A stretch of 64,000 nucleotides of DNA from Isoetes taiwanensis (lineage: Eukaryota > Streptophyta > Lycopodiopsida > Isoetales > Isoetaceae), in the NCBI GenBank assembly GCA_021234155.1, contig JAJEKV010000006.1:27327154-27391153 (forward strand), written 5' to 3'. The notes beneath the pieces are model-generated. The model was not told where the DNA came from. It saw only the letters and a program-made list of their open reading frames with translations, and made no database searches. Made by a program: the position numbers and the translations under genes. Below, in pieces: positions 44,568 through 55,949 of the stretch; the stretch's first letter is position 1, and the number at the start of each line of letters is the position of its first letter.

Positions 44568-45680
44568 GAGGGAAAGAACAAATCAGAGAAAGCACACCTA
44601 GTTGAGGCACAAGTCATCAAAGGAGAGGCTTCTCTTGTGATCCAATCAGACCAGAGTCTCAGAATTAAAGGGGAGGCTTCTGTTGTGGAAACAAGTGCAT
44701 GTACTGCTGCTGGAAAGAAGGTTCTTACAGTGGATTCTGCATGCACATCAGTGATGTTGAAGGATAGGGATCTATTCTCTAGTTATCGAAATGACAAAAG
44801 TCTGGTGCAATTGGGAGATTACAGTGAAATTCAAGTGCAAGGAAGTGGTCAATATAATTTCACGCTATTGAATGGTGAAAGTACGGTGCTTCCAGAAACC
44901 TTACATGTCCCGGAATTGCGAAAAAACCTTTTGTCAGTTGCATGTGCAGCAGATGCTGGTCTGCAAGTTTTCTTTGATGATAAGGAAGTTCGTTTCTTGA
45001 AGAATGCACGGATTGAAGGGGATATAGTGGCCAAGGGCTCAAGGCGTGGAAATTTGTATGAGCTGGAGGTGTCTGATCCAAATCAGGCCCTAGTAGTATC
45101 AGCCAAAGAAAAGAAGAAAGTGCTACTTTGGCACAAAAGGTACGGTCACGCTAATGTTCAAGCGTTAAAAATAATGCAGCGGAAGAACATGGTTCATGTC
45201 ATGAAGATAACTATGAAGGCAGATCCGGATCTTTGTGAAGTATGTATCCTTGGAAAGCACCCTCGCAGATCATTTGCAAGTGTTGATCCGAGGGGCAAAT
45301 CTTTGGAGCTTATCCACTCAGATCTTTGTGGACCAACGAGAGGTGTCTCGCGGCGCCTTGGTAAGGCAAATTATATTTCATCCGTTTATTGATGATTTTA
45401 GTCGGAAAACAATTATCTATTTTCTAACCAAGAAAAGTGATGCTCTTGAGGCTTTTAAATTGTATAAAGCATGTGTAGAAAATCAGACAGGGAGGAAGAT
45501 CAAGCAATTGCGCACTGATGGTGGTGGAGAGTATCTTAGTGATCTCTTTCATGATACATGTGACCAGGCAGGGATTCAACGTCAATGCACAACGAGGGCT
45601 ACTCCTCAACAAAACGGTGTTGCGGAGAGGAAGAATCGCACTTTGTGCAATGCGGCAAGAAGTATGCTTCTTTGAAAGTC
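44568..45680 (+). pseudogene. Copia protease, zinc finger and integrase core
   Basis: After the nested LTR the frame reads LTVDSACTSVMLKDRDLF, the protease site in which the usual DSGA is DSAC. GAG-pre-integrase follows (LWHKRYGHANVQALK, CEVCILGKHPRRSF). The integrase core has LELIHSDLCGP (Asp 1), a frameshift near 45380, then LRTDGGGEYLS (Asp 2) and NGVAERKNRT with the catalytic Glu kept. A second shift near 45672 ends the frame. The order and motifs are diagnostic of Ty1/copia. Confidence 0.9.
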
Positions 45681-45779
45681 ATTTGCCAAAGTATTTTTGG
45701 GCTGACTTTAATTCTTTGCGGCGGTTCATGTGCAAAACAGTTGACCACCGGTTGCCTTGGATAATGAGATGACTCGAAG

Positions 45780-47060
45780 AAGCTTGGTGCGGAGAGAAAC
45801 CGGATGTTTCTCATTTGCGCACATTTGGATGTACCGCCTATGTACATGTGCCTGAGCATTTGCGCAGAAAATTTGATGCCCGTAGCACCAAATGCACTTT
45901 CATTGGCTATGCACCTAATCATAAAGCATACTTATTGTGGGATCAAGAGCGGAAAAAGGTATACACCAGCTCAGAAGTAGTTTTTGATGAGTTAAATTCT
46001 TTGTGTATTGATCCACTTGCAGATGGAAACTTCATTCAAGAAAAATATCTTGTTCTTGATGATCCTCCACTTGTTGAGCTTCAAGATTTGAGGCTGGACT
46101 AGCAGCAAGATGTGCCTTTGCCAGTGGATGTGCCACAACCCATCAATGATGATCCACCTCATAATCAAATTCTTCCTGATCCTCGGCTCATTGGAATGCC
46201 CCCTCCTCCTGATCAACCGTTGCCACCACGTAGCAGAACACCTTCTCGTAAAGTTCTTGAAATTGCTGAACTTAGTTTGGTTGAATGGTGTTGCTTGGCA
46301 GTGCAAGGTGAACCAGCAAGCATTGAGGAAGCATGGGCTTCCTCTGAAGCTTCACATTGGAAACGGGCAGCTGAGGTAGAGCTCGCATCCATGGATGCAA
46401 ACCAGGTATGGGAACTTGCTGATTTGCCCATTGGGCACAAAGCAGTGGATTGCAAATGGCTATTCACAAAAAAGTAAAGGCTGATGGCAGCCTTGACAAG
46501 TATAAGGCTAGGCTAGTTGCTCGAGGTTTCAACCAAGTTAAAGGTCTTGATTATGATGAGACATTTTCACCGGTCGTGAGAATGAATAGCTTGCGTGTTT
46601 TGCTTGCCTTAGGAGCCAAATTGGATTGGGAAATTCATCAAATGGATGTGGATACGGCATTTCTGAATGGAGATCTTCTTGAGGACATCTATATGCTGCA
46701 ACCTCCAGGTTTTGAAGTACCCGGCCAGGAAAACAAGGTATGTAAACTCCGGAAGGCCATTTATGGCTTAAAGTAGGCATCTCGAGTTTGGTACAAGAAG
46801 TTTGATGATGCACTTAAGCATGAAGGATTTCAAGTTGCTACAACAGATTCTAATGTCTACATCAAGTGCATGGGAGGTATGTATTTGATTTTAGTGCTAT
46901 ATGTAGATGATATGCTTGCAATGGGCAGCAATCTTCTTGATGTTCAAGCACTTAAATCTCAACTAGCTAGCAAGTTTAGGATGAAAGATTTGGGTGCAGC
47001 TAGCTCTTTCTTGGGTATCTGAGATACATCATTGATAGGAAGAAGAGGCTACTTCATATC
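45780..47060 (+). pseudogene. Copia integrase C-terminus and reverse transcriptase
   Basis: 45815-46102 holds FGCTAYVHVPEHLRRKFDAR and FIGYAPNHKAYLLWDQERKK (integrase C-terminal segment). A Pro-rich linker follows. The RT begins with HWKRAAEVELASMDANQVWE, continues after a shift at 46475 with KYKARLVARGFNQVKGLDYD and MDVDTAFLNGDLLEDIYM (catalytic Asp), reaches a stop at the usual LKQ (46776), and continues with LVLYVDDMLAMGSNL at about 46890-46935. At least three breaks. Confidence 0.9.
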
Positions 47061-47077
47061 AGCCAACCTCGATATCT

Positions 47078-47830
47078 TTGAATTTTTGCTTGAGCAATTT
47101 AGCATGGCGGTGTAAGCTTTGTTTCCCGCCAATGGAAGCTGGCATCAAATTGTTTGAAGATGAACCTGTTTGTGATAATATGCAATCATCTTCTCTACCA
47201 TATAGGCAGCTTGTTGGGAGTTTGATGTATCTCATGACCATAACAAGACCTGATCTTTGTTTTGCTGTGATTGCATTGAGTCAGTTTAACCACTGTTATG
47301 AGTTAAAGCATTGGCAGCTAGCAAAATGTGTTCTTCGCTATTTGCAAGGAACAAAAGAGTATGGAATCTGTTATTGTGATAACGGATCAGCAAGTCTACA
47401 TGCATTTCTTGATGCAAGTTGGGGCAACAACATGGATTCTCATTCCACTCTGGTGGGTAGCACATGCATATTTTATGGAGGTGCGGTGAATTTTGGATAA
47501 GCAAAAAGCAACTTTGTTGTAGCGCGATCTTGGTGAGGTAGAATACATTGCCTTATCTTTGGAGTTGCGGATCTTATTTGGTATGACCACTTGCTTAATG
47601 ATGTTGGTATTTATTGCGCGGCAACCTATTCATGTTTATGTGGACAACCAAAGTTGCATGAAAATGGCGAGCGACCGGGACATCATCCTCGGACAAAGCA
47701 CATTCCAATTCATTATCATTATGTCCCGTGATGCGGTGGAGAAAGCAATCATTTCATTAATCTATTAAGCCTTTGGTGCAATGGTTGCGATATCTTAACT
47801 AAGCCTTTGGGCACACAAAGTTTTGCAGTT
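47078..47830 (+). pseudogene. Copia RT thumb and RNase H
   Basis: PYRQLVGSLMYLMTITRPDL and LAKCVLRYLQGTKEYGICYC are the standard copia RT-RNase H junction. FLDASWGNNMDSHS stands where most copies read YADADW. After shifts, VYVDNQSCMKMASDR and the TKHIPIHYHYV-like segment complete the RNase H. Stops and shifts at 47500, 47520 and 47600 make it non-functional. Confidence 0.85.
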
Positions 47831-48152
47831 TAGGTGACGCACTTGGTGTTATACCATTGCGGTAACCAGTTATCCGGCTTGAAAGGGAGTGTTAGAATTC
47901 AAAGCTGTACATTTGGAGTACATTAGATACATTGATGTACATTAGAGTACATCTCACGGCCTTTGGTATACGTTTCCATTTGTTGGCCTTTCGGTGCCAT
48001 TCATTCCATGTATTTATAGATTACATGCAATCTGAGAGAACATTGATTGTTCCTATTCTATTCCTATTATGTCTCTTCCATTCTTGCTTTTCGCATTAGC
48101 TCACTCTGTCTTTGCGGTTTGTATCAGTCCATAGCTGATACGTTTTCCAACG

Positions 48153-48736
48153 ATTTTTACAAACCCGAAATCTTCTATCGATTTCCGGCCCGGTGGCGTG
48201 ACAACCTGCCGGAAGAAGCCATAAATTTCAAGCTCCCTAAAATTTTCGAAACTGAATCTTGCGGAATATTTGTAAGCTTGGTCCAGGCAGTAAAATACTA
48301 CCATGAGAATGGTGTCGTCCACAGGGACTTGAAGCCCGAGAATATCCTCTTCCATGGTTCACATGTAAAGTTGGCAGACTATGGACTCTCAACTTACTTT
48401 CCTCCTCCTGGGTCAATGTTGGATCAAGATTGTGGAAGTGCCTATTACATAGCTCCTAAGGTTCTCTGTTGCAGCTGACTTCGAGGCCGATATTTGGAGT
48501 GTTGGTGTTATCCTATCGCCATATTGAGTGGAGAAGCTCCTTTTGTTGGTGACAGTGAAGAGGAAATACTGAAGAAGGTTAGGGCTGGGCATCTTGACTT
48601 TACTGCCAACCCTTGTTGGGAAAACATCAGTTTCATAGTACAAGACCTCATAAGGAGGATGTTGCGCATCGAACCTGGTGACAGACTTACCCTTGAAGAG
48701 GTGATGCAACACCCTTGGATCCTCAATAATTCTTAA
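48153..48736 (+). pseudogene. CAMK-type protein kinase, catalytic C-lobe, copy 1
   Basis: From about 48246 the frame reads [20 protein letters not shown] then [20 protein letters not shown] (catalytic loop intact), DYGLSTYF (DYG instead of DFG) and [11 protein letters not shown] (APK instead of APE). After a shift at 48475 come DFEADIWSVGVIL, another shift at about 48515, then SGEAPFVGDSEEEILKKVRA and RRMLRIEPGDRLTLEEVMQH, PWILNNS and stop. It pairs with the N-lobe at 40716. There is no Ca-binding domain. Whether the APK and DYG changes are family traits or decay is unknown. Confidence 0.85.
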
Positions 48737-49440
48737 ACATTATTGCATTCTTGTCCATACTTTGTTGTACATATTTGCAACATTCTTGTAATTAAACGCT
48801 GTGGTTGTTAGTAAACATGTAAGAACTTATTTTCGAGTTTCACTTTAACGCAATAAACATTGAAGCTAACATCAATGGAATGACTAAAACCTCTAGTGGA
48901 TTATGTTCTCCATTTGTAGGCATTTTAGCCTTTTGCTACTTAAAAGCCTCAAGAGGATTATGTTCTTCGTTTCTATGCTTTTTAGATTTTACTATGTGCC
49001 CATATATATTCACCACATCCTAATTTAAACGATGATATGAGCTTGTAAGACTCTCGAGCCACAAACACCCTACACTAACACCTCTAGAAAATGCCAACTT
49101 AACATAATTAGGTGCTAGTATAGTATTGCCAAGGTTACAATCTCATGATAGGACGTTCTAACAATCTAATATAAAAGGTCGCTATCTTAGTTTGTAATCT
49201 GTTTATTTAGAATTGTTATTATTGTGTGTCATCCTATTGTTGCTTCAATTCATTTCATTTCCTTTTCTTTTCAAAGCAAATAGTGGTACTGGATGATTTT
49301 ATCACACTACTTATAGTTGCACACACTTTGCCAATGCTCATTTTTGCGCAAGGGTTGGTCTATCATAAGGATGGCTACTATTATCCTTCTTATATAATGC
49401 AGTACCTATTTCTGTTCTCGCTTATTTTGTTCCCTAAAAA
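48737..49440 (+). repeat. Downstream flank of kinase copy 1, duplicated
   Basis: It matches 59278-59577 plus 60727-61165. Shared text includes CATTCTTGTCCATACTTTGT, CTCTAGTGGATTAT, CACCACATCCTAATTTA and TATCATAAGGATGGCTACTA. It is non-coding apart from a short chance frame at 49226. The last 60 bases diverge. Confidence 0.85.
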
Positions 49441-50036
49441 TTATCAAAACAGGGACATGTGTGCACTTTGCATTTATTCTGGCCATTAATACACTTTAAT
49501 CGTGGTGAGTCCAGTAGTAGAATGCAAGGCTTATGGGTCTTGAAGATTTGCACGGTAAATCTTGCCCGCTTGCCCCCTGATACAAAACTCGGCGCCATTG
49601 AAGTCCACAAGGCATTTACGTGGACCAATGCGCCATCGGCGATCTCTTGCACAAGCTTGAGTGGGCTCGCATGCCGGGCAGATCCACTTCCATTCCATGC
49701 CGATATGCTTCCTTCCTAGCACTTTCGATCGCCCGATTCAGGCGAGCAAAATGGAGAAAAATCTACGCCAAAGTTCATTCATCTAAAACTGCGTCCGTTT
49801 TTCGGGCAAATCCATTGCTATAATGCCTTGCTCCACCTCTCGAAGTGTCCGGGGGCCTTCCCATGGGACCAAGATTTTGATCTTGAAGAAATGCTTAAAG
49901 CTTAAAGGGGGAAATCCCGAGGCCAATTCCGGCGCCCATTTCTCCCATGGCCATATCCCTGGCTTCTGCATGATTTGTGCCATAGCCATTTTTAGAATAT
50001 CTACCCAAACCTCCATGAGGTAGCAGCAGAAACTTG
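49441..50036 (-). other. Coding-like, GC-richer stretch of unknown origin
   Basis: On the minus strand two frames (49783-50016 and 49531-49722) with few stops read EVWVDILKMAMAQIMQKPGI, WPWEKWAPELASGF and WICPACEPTQACARDRRWRI. It is richer in G and C than its surroundings. It may be part of a LINE ORF1 or another transposon gene, but I cannot assign a family. No duplicate was found in the window. Confidence 0.3.
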
Positions 50037-50875
50037 AAGAGGTTCAAACTCTTTAGCTCTTGCAAAACTTGCTTAGATTTTTTATGCCGTAATGCACCGG
50101 TATCTATCTTTTCTTAATTTTCTATTATATTTGGCCTTGAAACAAATTCACCGGATTCTGCCGAATTTGTTTTCGGGGCAGAAATAGAGCCAATGCCCCC
50201 TTCTATGGCTGGGCTAGGGATAGAAATGATTATCTCTGTTTTGAGAGCAAGTGGGCTCTTTGCCCCAACCTGAGATGACCCAGAATCCTTGGACCCAGCA
50301 CTATTAGATCCTGCTCAAAATCTACTGCAAAATAATCGATCCCTATCCATTATAAATCAATCAGGCATTCCATGAATTACGCATAAAATTACATATCATG
50401 TTTTTAACTCTAGAATATTGATTGGCTATCATCTAGGTCCATTTACAATGAAGATATTTGCATTTTATTATGAGAATATTGATTGGCCCCATGTTGCTGC
50501 CCTAGTGCGCCTTTGTTTTGGAAAATTTGCTCCATCAGATAAGTGCATAATGGAATTATATATGCTAATGTACCCTATCCTTAAAGACCAAGCCTCCTTC
50601 ACATTGTTTGGACTCAACATTTTTGACTCAACATAAACCCCTCTTTATAGTGAGTCGGAAGAGAAATGTTCTCGAATATTCCTGTCATCAGATTCACTTC
50701 CAAGACATATGGGAAATAGATAAGAGAAATGTTCGCGATGACAAAAATTCCAAGACATATGGGAAATGGAGAAGAGAAATGTTCGCGATGGCCTTGGCCG
50801 CCGCGATAAATTTCTTGTAATATAAACTATTATATCCTTATGTCTATCATAAGGATGGCCAAGGCCATTGCGTAC
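50037..50875. other. Non-coding DNA with a short duplicated sentence
   Basis: No gene seen. Around 50700-50790 the sentence CCAAGACATATGGGAAATRG AKAAGAGAAATGTTCGCGATG occurs twice in tandem. Confidence 0.5.
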
Positions 50876-51838
50876 AATTCTTTAGTTAAGGCCGTTGCTT
50901 TAGTTCCAACCTATAGAGTTGGACTTAGCATAAGCAAAACGTTCTTTATCTGATAGCAGATAGACGTTTTAAATATTACCATTGTTGAATGCAATAACTG
51001 GACTTTAACTGATTCAATAGAAAAAACACATGGGAATTGAACCCGTGATCATGCCTTATGTTTTGGTGCCCATGGGATAAAGAGATGCTGCTTTTAATTA
51101 CCATAGGTCCCCGTTTGCCTACTTTCCTCCCCATCATCTTTTATTCTTTATGTTTATTTATTTCACCCAACGACGGTCAATGGGTTTTGAGCTTCGATAG
51201 GGGACACCCCAGATCGATAGCCTAACCAATAAACAGTCACTGCGATGATTGTTTTTCTCTGATTCGATAGTCTCACCACTAGGCCAACACCTTTTCTTAT
51301 CTATTTATCTATCTATTTAAACTTTAAGTGGGTTGATTGATTTAGCCGAGAAAGTTTATCGGTAAATTTGTTCGCTAAGAAAAAATAGCGTCCGTGCCTC
51401 AAAAATATCTTTCAGTTGCTAAGCAAAGTAAGCAAATCGCCTGACGGATGAAGGGATGAGATGTGGGTAAAATAATGACTAATAATATGTGGGGAAGATC
51501 CGAAAGTTGAAGGGGATAAAAAGGAGGAGATTAATGAGCAGGGGATGGAGGTGACACGTGAACTAATTGTAAAAGTATCGGGCTCAATGACCTATGAAAT
51601 CATTCCAAGATTAGTTGACACTAGTTTGTAGAATTAGCCAGCGTACCAGCCTATCTAGCACTTTGTAAGCTATTCAGAATTATGTCCATCAGAGTTGGAA
51701 AAAAAAGAGAGCTTGAGGTTAGTTGCTTTAGACATTTAGGATGCTCATCTTCTAAGTGTTCCTTCACATGCTTGTATTTGACATTGCAGGTGTGCTTGGT
51801 CTCACTGGCCATGTAAAGGAAGCAAGTAGCATATATTC
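50876..51838 (+). repeat. Duplicated segment, copy B, left part
   Basis: It matches 24655-25600. It contains one stretch absent from copy A: about 60 bp near 50985-51045 including ATGGGAATTGAACCCGTG, which on the minus strand looks like a tRNA T-arm (GGTTCAATTCC). It ends at the left target duplication of the LINE (51822-51838). Confidence 0.85.
51822..51838 (+). other. LINE target site duplication, left copy
   Basis: GCAAGTAGCATATATTC, 17 bp, is repeated exactly at 58662-58678. Copy A shows the single uninterrupted site. Confidence 0.95.
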
Positions 51839-52456
51839 TTTTTTTTTGATTGAAGGCGAGTTTATATATTAATTATAAAGTATAAGTTAACAAAAGATCC
51901 TTTTTGAAGGGAAGTATAACCCTGTTTAAGGTAACAAAAAGAAGAAACTTTTTAGAGGGAAGTTTAACCCTATAATGTATGTGTTTATGGAATATATTCA
52001 AAATAGCACGGAGCATGTTATCCGAACTCAGTATCATCTGCATACAAGGATGTCCACTAAAAAGTAAGACACGAGGTTGGAGTTCACGGATTTTGCTACC
52101 TTTGCCTCGACCATGACCGATAGTACGAGAATGGGCACATCTGAGGATTCTGCTTTTCGCCATGTTGAGTCCCTTCTTGTCTTTTGCCTCACAAAGCAAA
52201 TCTCTTACGGCATTTGGATTACGATCCACGGTTAGTTACAAAGGCATGGCTCCTCATGGTTGTAGAGATTGGGAGGGCCGAACACTTTGATCCATTGCTG
52301 ATTAGTATCTGCATCAATCTTCTTCCATTTGAGTTTGCGCACCAGTATGAAGATAATACCGAAAAATGAGAAGAATACAAATTAGAATTGAGTCTATAAA
52401 GTGGCTGAAATCCATCGATGTCGTATTGAACTTGTTTGATGATTGCCCTCGGTGAG

Positions 52457-53327
52457 TTATCTCATGATTAAAGATAAAATTGTTCCTCCCCTTCGGATCC
52501 TTGAGGAGAAGGATATAGATCCTCCAATCGATAGGATTAATTCGGCAAAAAGAACTCGGTGGTCAGCCATGATAAGGTTATATCCAAAGATATTAGAAGC
52601 AAGCTCAAGGACCCATTCCGACCAGAGACAATCTTTAAAGAGGTGCTCTTCATCTTCCCTGTGACTGATACATCTGGGGCAGACATCCGAATCTGTCATA
52701 TGAATCCTATATCTTTTATGATTGGTGGCCAGAGCTCTATGCCAAAGTTGCCACATAAAAGACTTCACTTTTGGGGGGATAGGACTCGACCACATGAATT
52801 TTAAATTCTTAATGCATCTCACTTCATCTGTCCGCCACTTGCTATGAATGGAAAGCTTCTGGTCTCTCATCAGGTATCGTAAGCATTCTTAACCTTGAAA
52901 CCCGTGATACCATTATAGTTCGGTTATCCTCATCATTTGACCAAGTCCCCGAGAGGCGATGTGCAAATATTATTATACAAAATTCCGTTTCCTCCCCTTC
53001 CCCCTCCAGGGCCGAAAGATGAAAGGGGATGATACCTTGGTCATCATACATATCTCTGATGACATGGATACCTTTGCTTTCCCAAATTCTGGCCTGCTCC
53101 GGAAAATGGCATGCTAAACATAATGAGGCATTATTAGTAAGGAGGCGGAGTTCAAAAATAGATTGATCCATGGATAACCCCTCTTTCCGGAAAACATGCC
53201 TTTGACTAAATTCCATGCTCCGATCCATTTCTTGATTATGCCAGGGATAGAGTTTGGAACTTTGATTGGAAAAAATATAGCATGAGGCAACACTAAATTT
53301 AGCTTCCTCCACCCATAAGAAAGACAT
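52457..53327 (-). pseudogene. LINE ORF2 C-terminal zinc-binding region
   Basis: The minus frame at 52457-52870 reads KFMWSSPIPPKVKSFMWQLW then HRALATNHKRYR, followed by CPRCISHREDEEHLFKDCLW, a CCHC-like motif (C-x2-C-x8-H-x4-C). This is the reverse-transcriptase zinc-binding domain common in plant LINEs. The frame at 52842-53327 precedes it (SFLWVEEAKFSVASCYIF, FRKEGLSMDQSIFELRLLTN). A frame break separates the two. Confidence 0.85.
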
Positions 53328-53339
53328 CTGCTTAAGTAA

Positions 53340-54800
53340 TGCCTTATGATAATAGAAACCGGGTGTTTGATCGGATCATAGGCTGCCTTATGTCTGGATA
53401 TTTAGCTGCAAGAGCAATCCCACGCTTTTCTATGTTTATGACACCTAGACCCCCGGACCTCTGCCTTTACAACATTCCTCCATAGCCACGGGGAGTCCGG
53501 CATCTTACATTACGCCCACGGGATATGAATCTCCCAATAATGCTCACGAAGTTTGGAGGTTACTTTCTTAGGAGCAAGAATGCCAGGATGGTGGTAAACA
53601 TGAGAGGAAGAGATGACAAAATTTGCAATTATGGCCACATACCTTAGAAATATATTTGGAGTTTAGGCTGTCCACTTTCCTTTGAAATTTCTCAATAATA
53701 TCAGACCATATATCAGAAGGACTACCTTTAAGGACTAAGGGAATTCCTAAAATCTTGGAAGCATTAGTAGGAAGGATATACTTACACCCTAGGAGAGCAG
53801 CTGTTTGCTCTCCCTTTACCTGATCCCTGGCAACCACTTTAGATTTGAGAGGATTGATCTTGCACCCCGAGGCTACTCCAAATTCTTCCAAGATGCTTTG
53901 AGTATTGATAAGTGATCTATTGTCCATCGAAACTAGGAGGAAAGTATCATCTGCAAAATGTCCATTTAAAAGTTGATCCATCTCCCCATTCTCAGGGAGG
54001 GTGAGGCCTTGGATCATATTAGATCTTTTTGCTTCTTCTAGCTTACCATGAAGAGCCTCCATAATAATAAGGAATAGGAATGGAGCTAGTGGGCATCCCT
54101 GTTTTACCCCTCTTTGCAGGGGGAAAAAGGGGCCACATTCTCCATTAATTAAAACAGAAGATCTGGAATTTGAAAGTATAGCTTTGAAAAGGAGAATTAC
54201 CTCGTCCGAGAAACCTAATGCCTTGCAACATTTAAATAAGAACCCCCAACTTATCGTGGTCGAAGGCTTTGGTGATATCGACTTGATAAGAGCAACATCT
54301 TGTTTGGTATCCTTGGCCAAATTCAGACCCAACATAGCTGTGACAACATTGTCAAGGATGAATCTGTCCTTTAAGTAGGACTTTGGGAAGTACTAATGAT
54401 TCTCTCAAAGACACCCTTAAGCCTTCGGCAATTGTACCTGAAATAATCTTATAAATCACATTGGTTAGAGAAATAGGCCTATAATCCAGAAGGAGGTGGG
54501 CATATCGGTTTTAGGGATGGCGTGATAAAGCTCGTGTTAATTCTTGCATCAAGCATTTTACAATCCTGAACTCATTAGCCAAATTAGTGAAGCAATCCCT
54601 AAAATAGGCCATGTTTTGATAAAAATTCCTTTGGGAGCCCATCGGGGCTGGACTTTTACCCCTTTTCCATTTCTTTTGCAATATGAAATAACTCATCATT
54701 GGAGAAAGGCTTCTCAATCTTTGGAATTCTCCTCCATATTAACCTTTGCTTGGAGGTTAATGAATCTATTCATATTCTCACGGGTACTATCTTGATTGGT
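53340..54800 (-). pseudogene. LINE ORF2 reverse transcriptase
   Basis: The longest open frame (53568-54335) carries SSVLINGECGPFFPLQRGVK then QGCPLAPFLFLIIMEAL and NGHFADDTFLLVSMDNRSLI, with the catalytic FADD box, followed by FGVASGCKINPLKSKVVA and SKILGIPLVLKGSPSDIW. Upstream, in other frames at about 54340-54750, are remnants of the DGLPKEF and KPICPP segments. The first catalytic Asp region (VDITKAFD) is found near 54270-54300 in a shifted frame. Confidence 0.9.
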
Positions 54801-54989
54801 ACCCATGATATTCTTGAAGTGGTTAGGCTGCGGCAGTTTTAATCTGATCCTCATTTGTGATGTCTTCATCTCCCACCCTTATCTCAAAGATGTGGTTCTT
54901 TTTAATTTTGCCCTTGGCTTTTTTACAAAGAAGTATTTAGAGCTGCATCTTTCATCATCCTTGATTTCTCTTATCTTTGCTTTGAGCCT

Positions 54990-55900
54990 CCACCCTTGGC
55001 AATCTTGATCTCTTCCTTCTCAATTTCCACTCGATGTTATTTTTTTTCCTCCTCGGGAGCATTGGGCAGGCTATCTCTTAATTTCGCAAGGAGGAGAGTT
55101 TATCACGATGTACTGTTTCCCCATTCCTTGAGCAGGTTCTTGATTGCCTTGGCAACTTGAATCCACAGAACATCCATCCCGATTGGCTGTGGGCTTGGGA
55201 AACCTAACTAGGACCTCTTGTAATCTATCCATAAATTCATCATGATCCAGTGAGACTAGTATTAAGCTTGAAATAAGTCTTCCTCTTTTTCTTATCGATT
55301 GGTAGCCGTGATGCATAGCTATTTGGGGATAGTGATCCGAGAGAGTGTATCCTTCAAATTAATGACCACATTCTTTGTGGTTCCATAAATTTTCAGATAG
55401 ATAATATCTATCATGAAGGCATAAAGTGGGATCAATTCTCTTATCAGTCCAACTGTAAGCTCCAGACTTGGTTCTGGCTAAATTTAAGTTGTGACAACTT
55501 GTAAGATCGACCAAGCTTCCTTTTCCTTCTGCTTAGAGGTTTAAAATTCTTGTTCCTCATGAAACTATTGGTAACCATGTTGAGATCTCCACCCGAATAC
55601 ATTCATCATACTCAATATTATCCAGACTATTTTTTACTCCTGTCCAAACTTCCACTCTCTCAGTGGGATTGTTAAAAGCATAGATATTTATCAAAGCTAG
55701 TCTAATCCTATAAATGGTACACAAGAGAATCTGCCACCTTCCATTCCTTTGTTGATCATATAAGTGTCGAGAGAAATATTTAAATAGTTCTTCCAAGCAA
55801 TAGCAATACAGCAGAGGTATCATTAGCGAGGAATAGACCAAATACTATAATTGGGAGGAAGAGTTTTTACTAATGGTTTTCTCATGATCGGAGTTATGTA
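54990..55900 (-). pseudogene. LINE ORF2 endonuclease domain
   Basis: The minus frame at 55557-55841 reads RLALINIYAFNNPTERVEVW then TGVKNSLDNIEYDECI. The next frame gives the Asn of the GGDxN box near 55565-55585 (degraded). Further on, about 55340-55500, are SGAYSWTDKRIDPTLCLHDR and LSDHYP, the conserved SDH of the endonuclease/exonuclease/phosphatase fold. It nicks target DNA in the family. Several shifts. Confidence 0.82.
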
Positions 55901-55949
55901 ATTTATGTTCTGAATAAACAAAAAGTCAGGGTTGAGAGAAGATAGACAA

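Larger units (their letters stand above)
41347..48152 (+). mobile_element. Ty1/copia retrotransposon interrupted by two further insertions
   Basis: The LTRs are 41347-41598 and 47890-48152. Both start TGTTAGAATTCAA and end TTTTCCAAC[A/G]. The primer-binding site TGGTATCAAAGC (41599-41610) and polypurine tract GAAAGGGAG (47881-47889) abut them. The flanks GTTTT (41342-41346) and ATTTT (48153-48157) are a plausible 5-bp target duplication with one mismatch. The internal order is gag, protease, integrase, RT, RNase H. The gag is split by sequences at 42461-44567. The element lies inside a kinase gene. Confidence 0.92.

Noticed and set aside
48100-48240. Extra kinase domain sequence right of the copia LTR ([15 protein letters not shown]...)
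   Set aside because: It does not match kinase subdomains; the kinase is recognisable only from about 48246.
51020-51060. Intact tRNA gene on the minus strand
   Set aside because: Only a T-arm-like piece is present; no acceptor stem, D-arm or anticodon arm at proper spacing.
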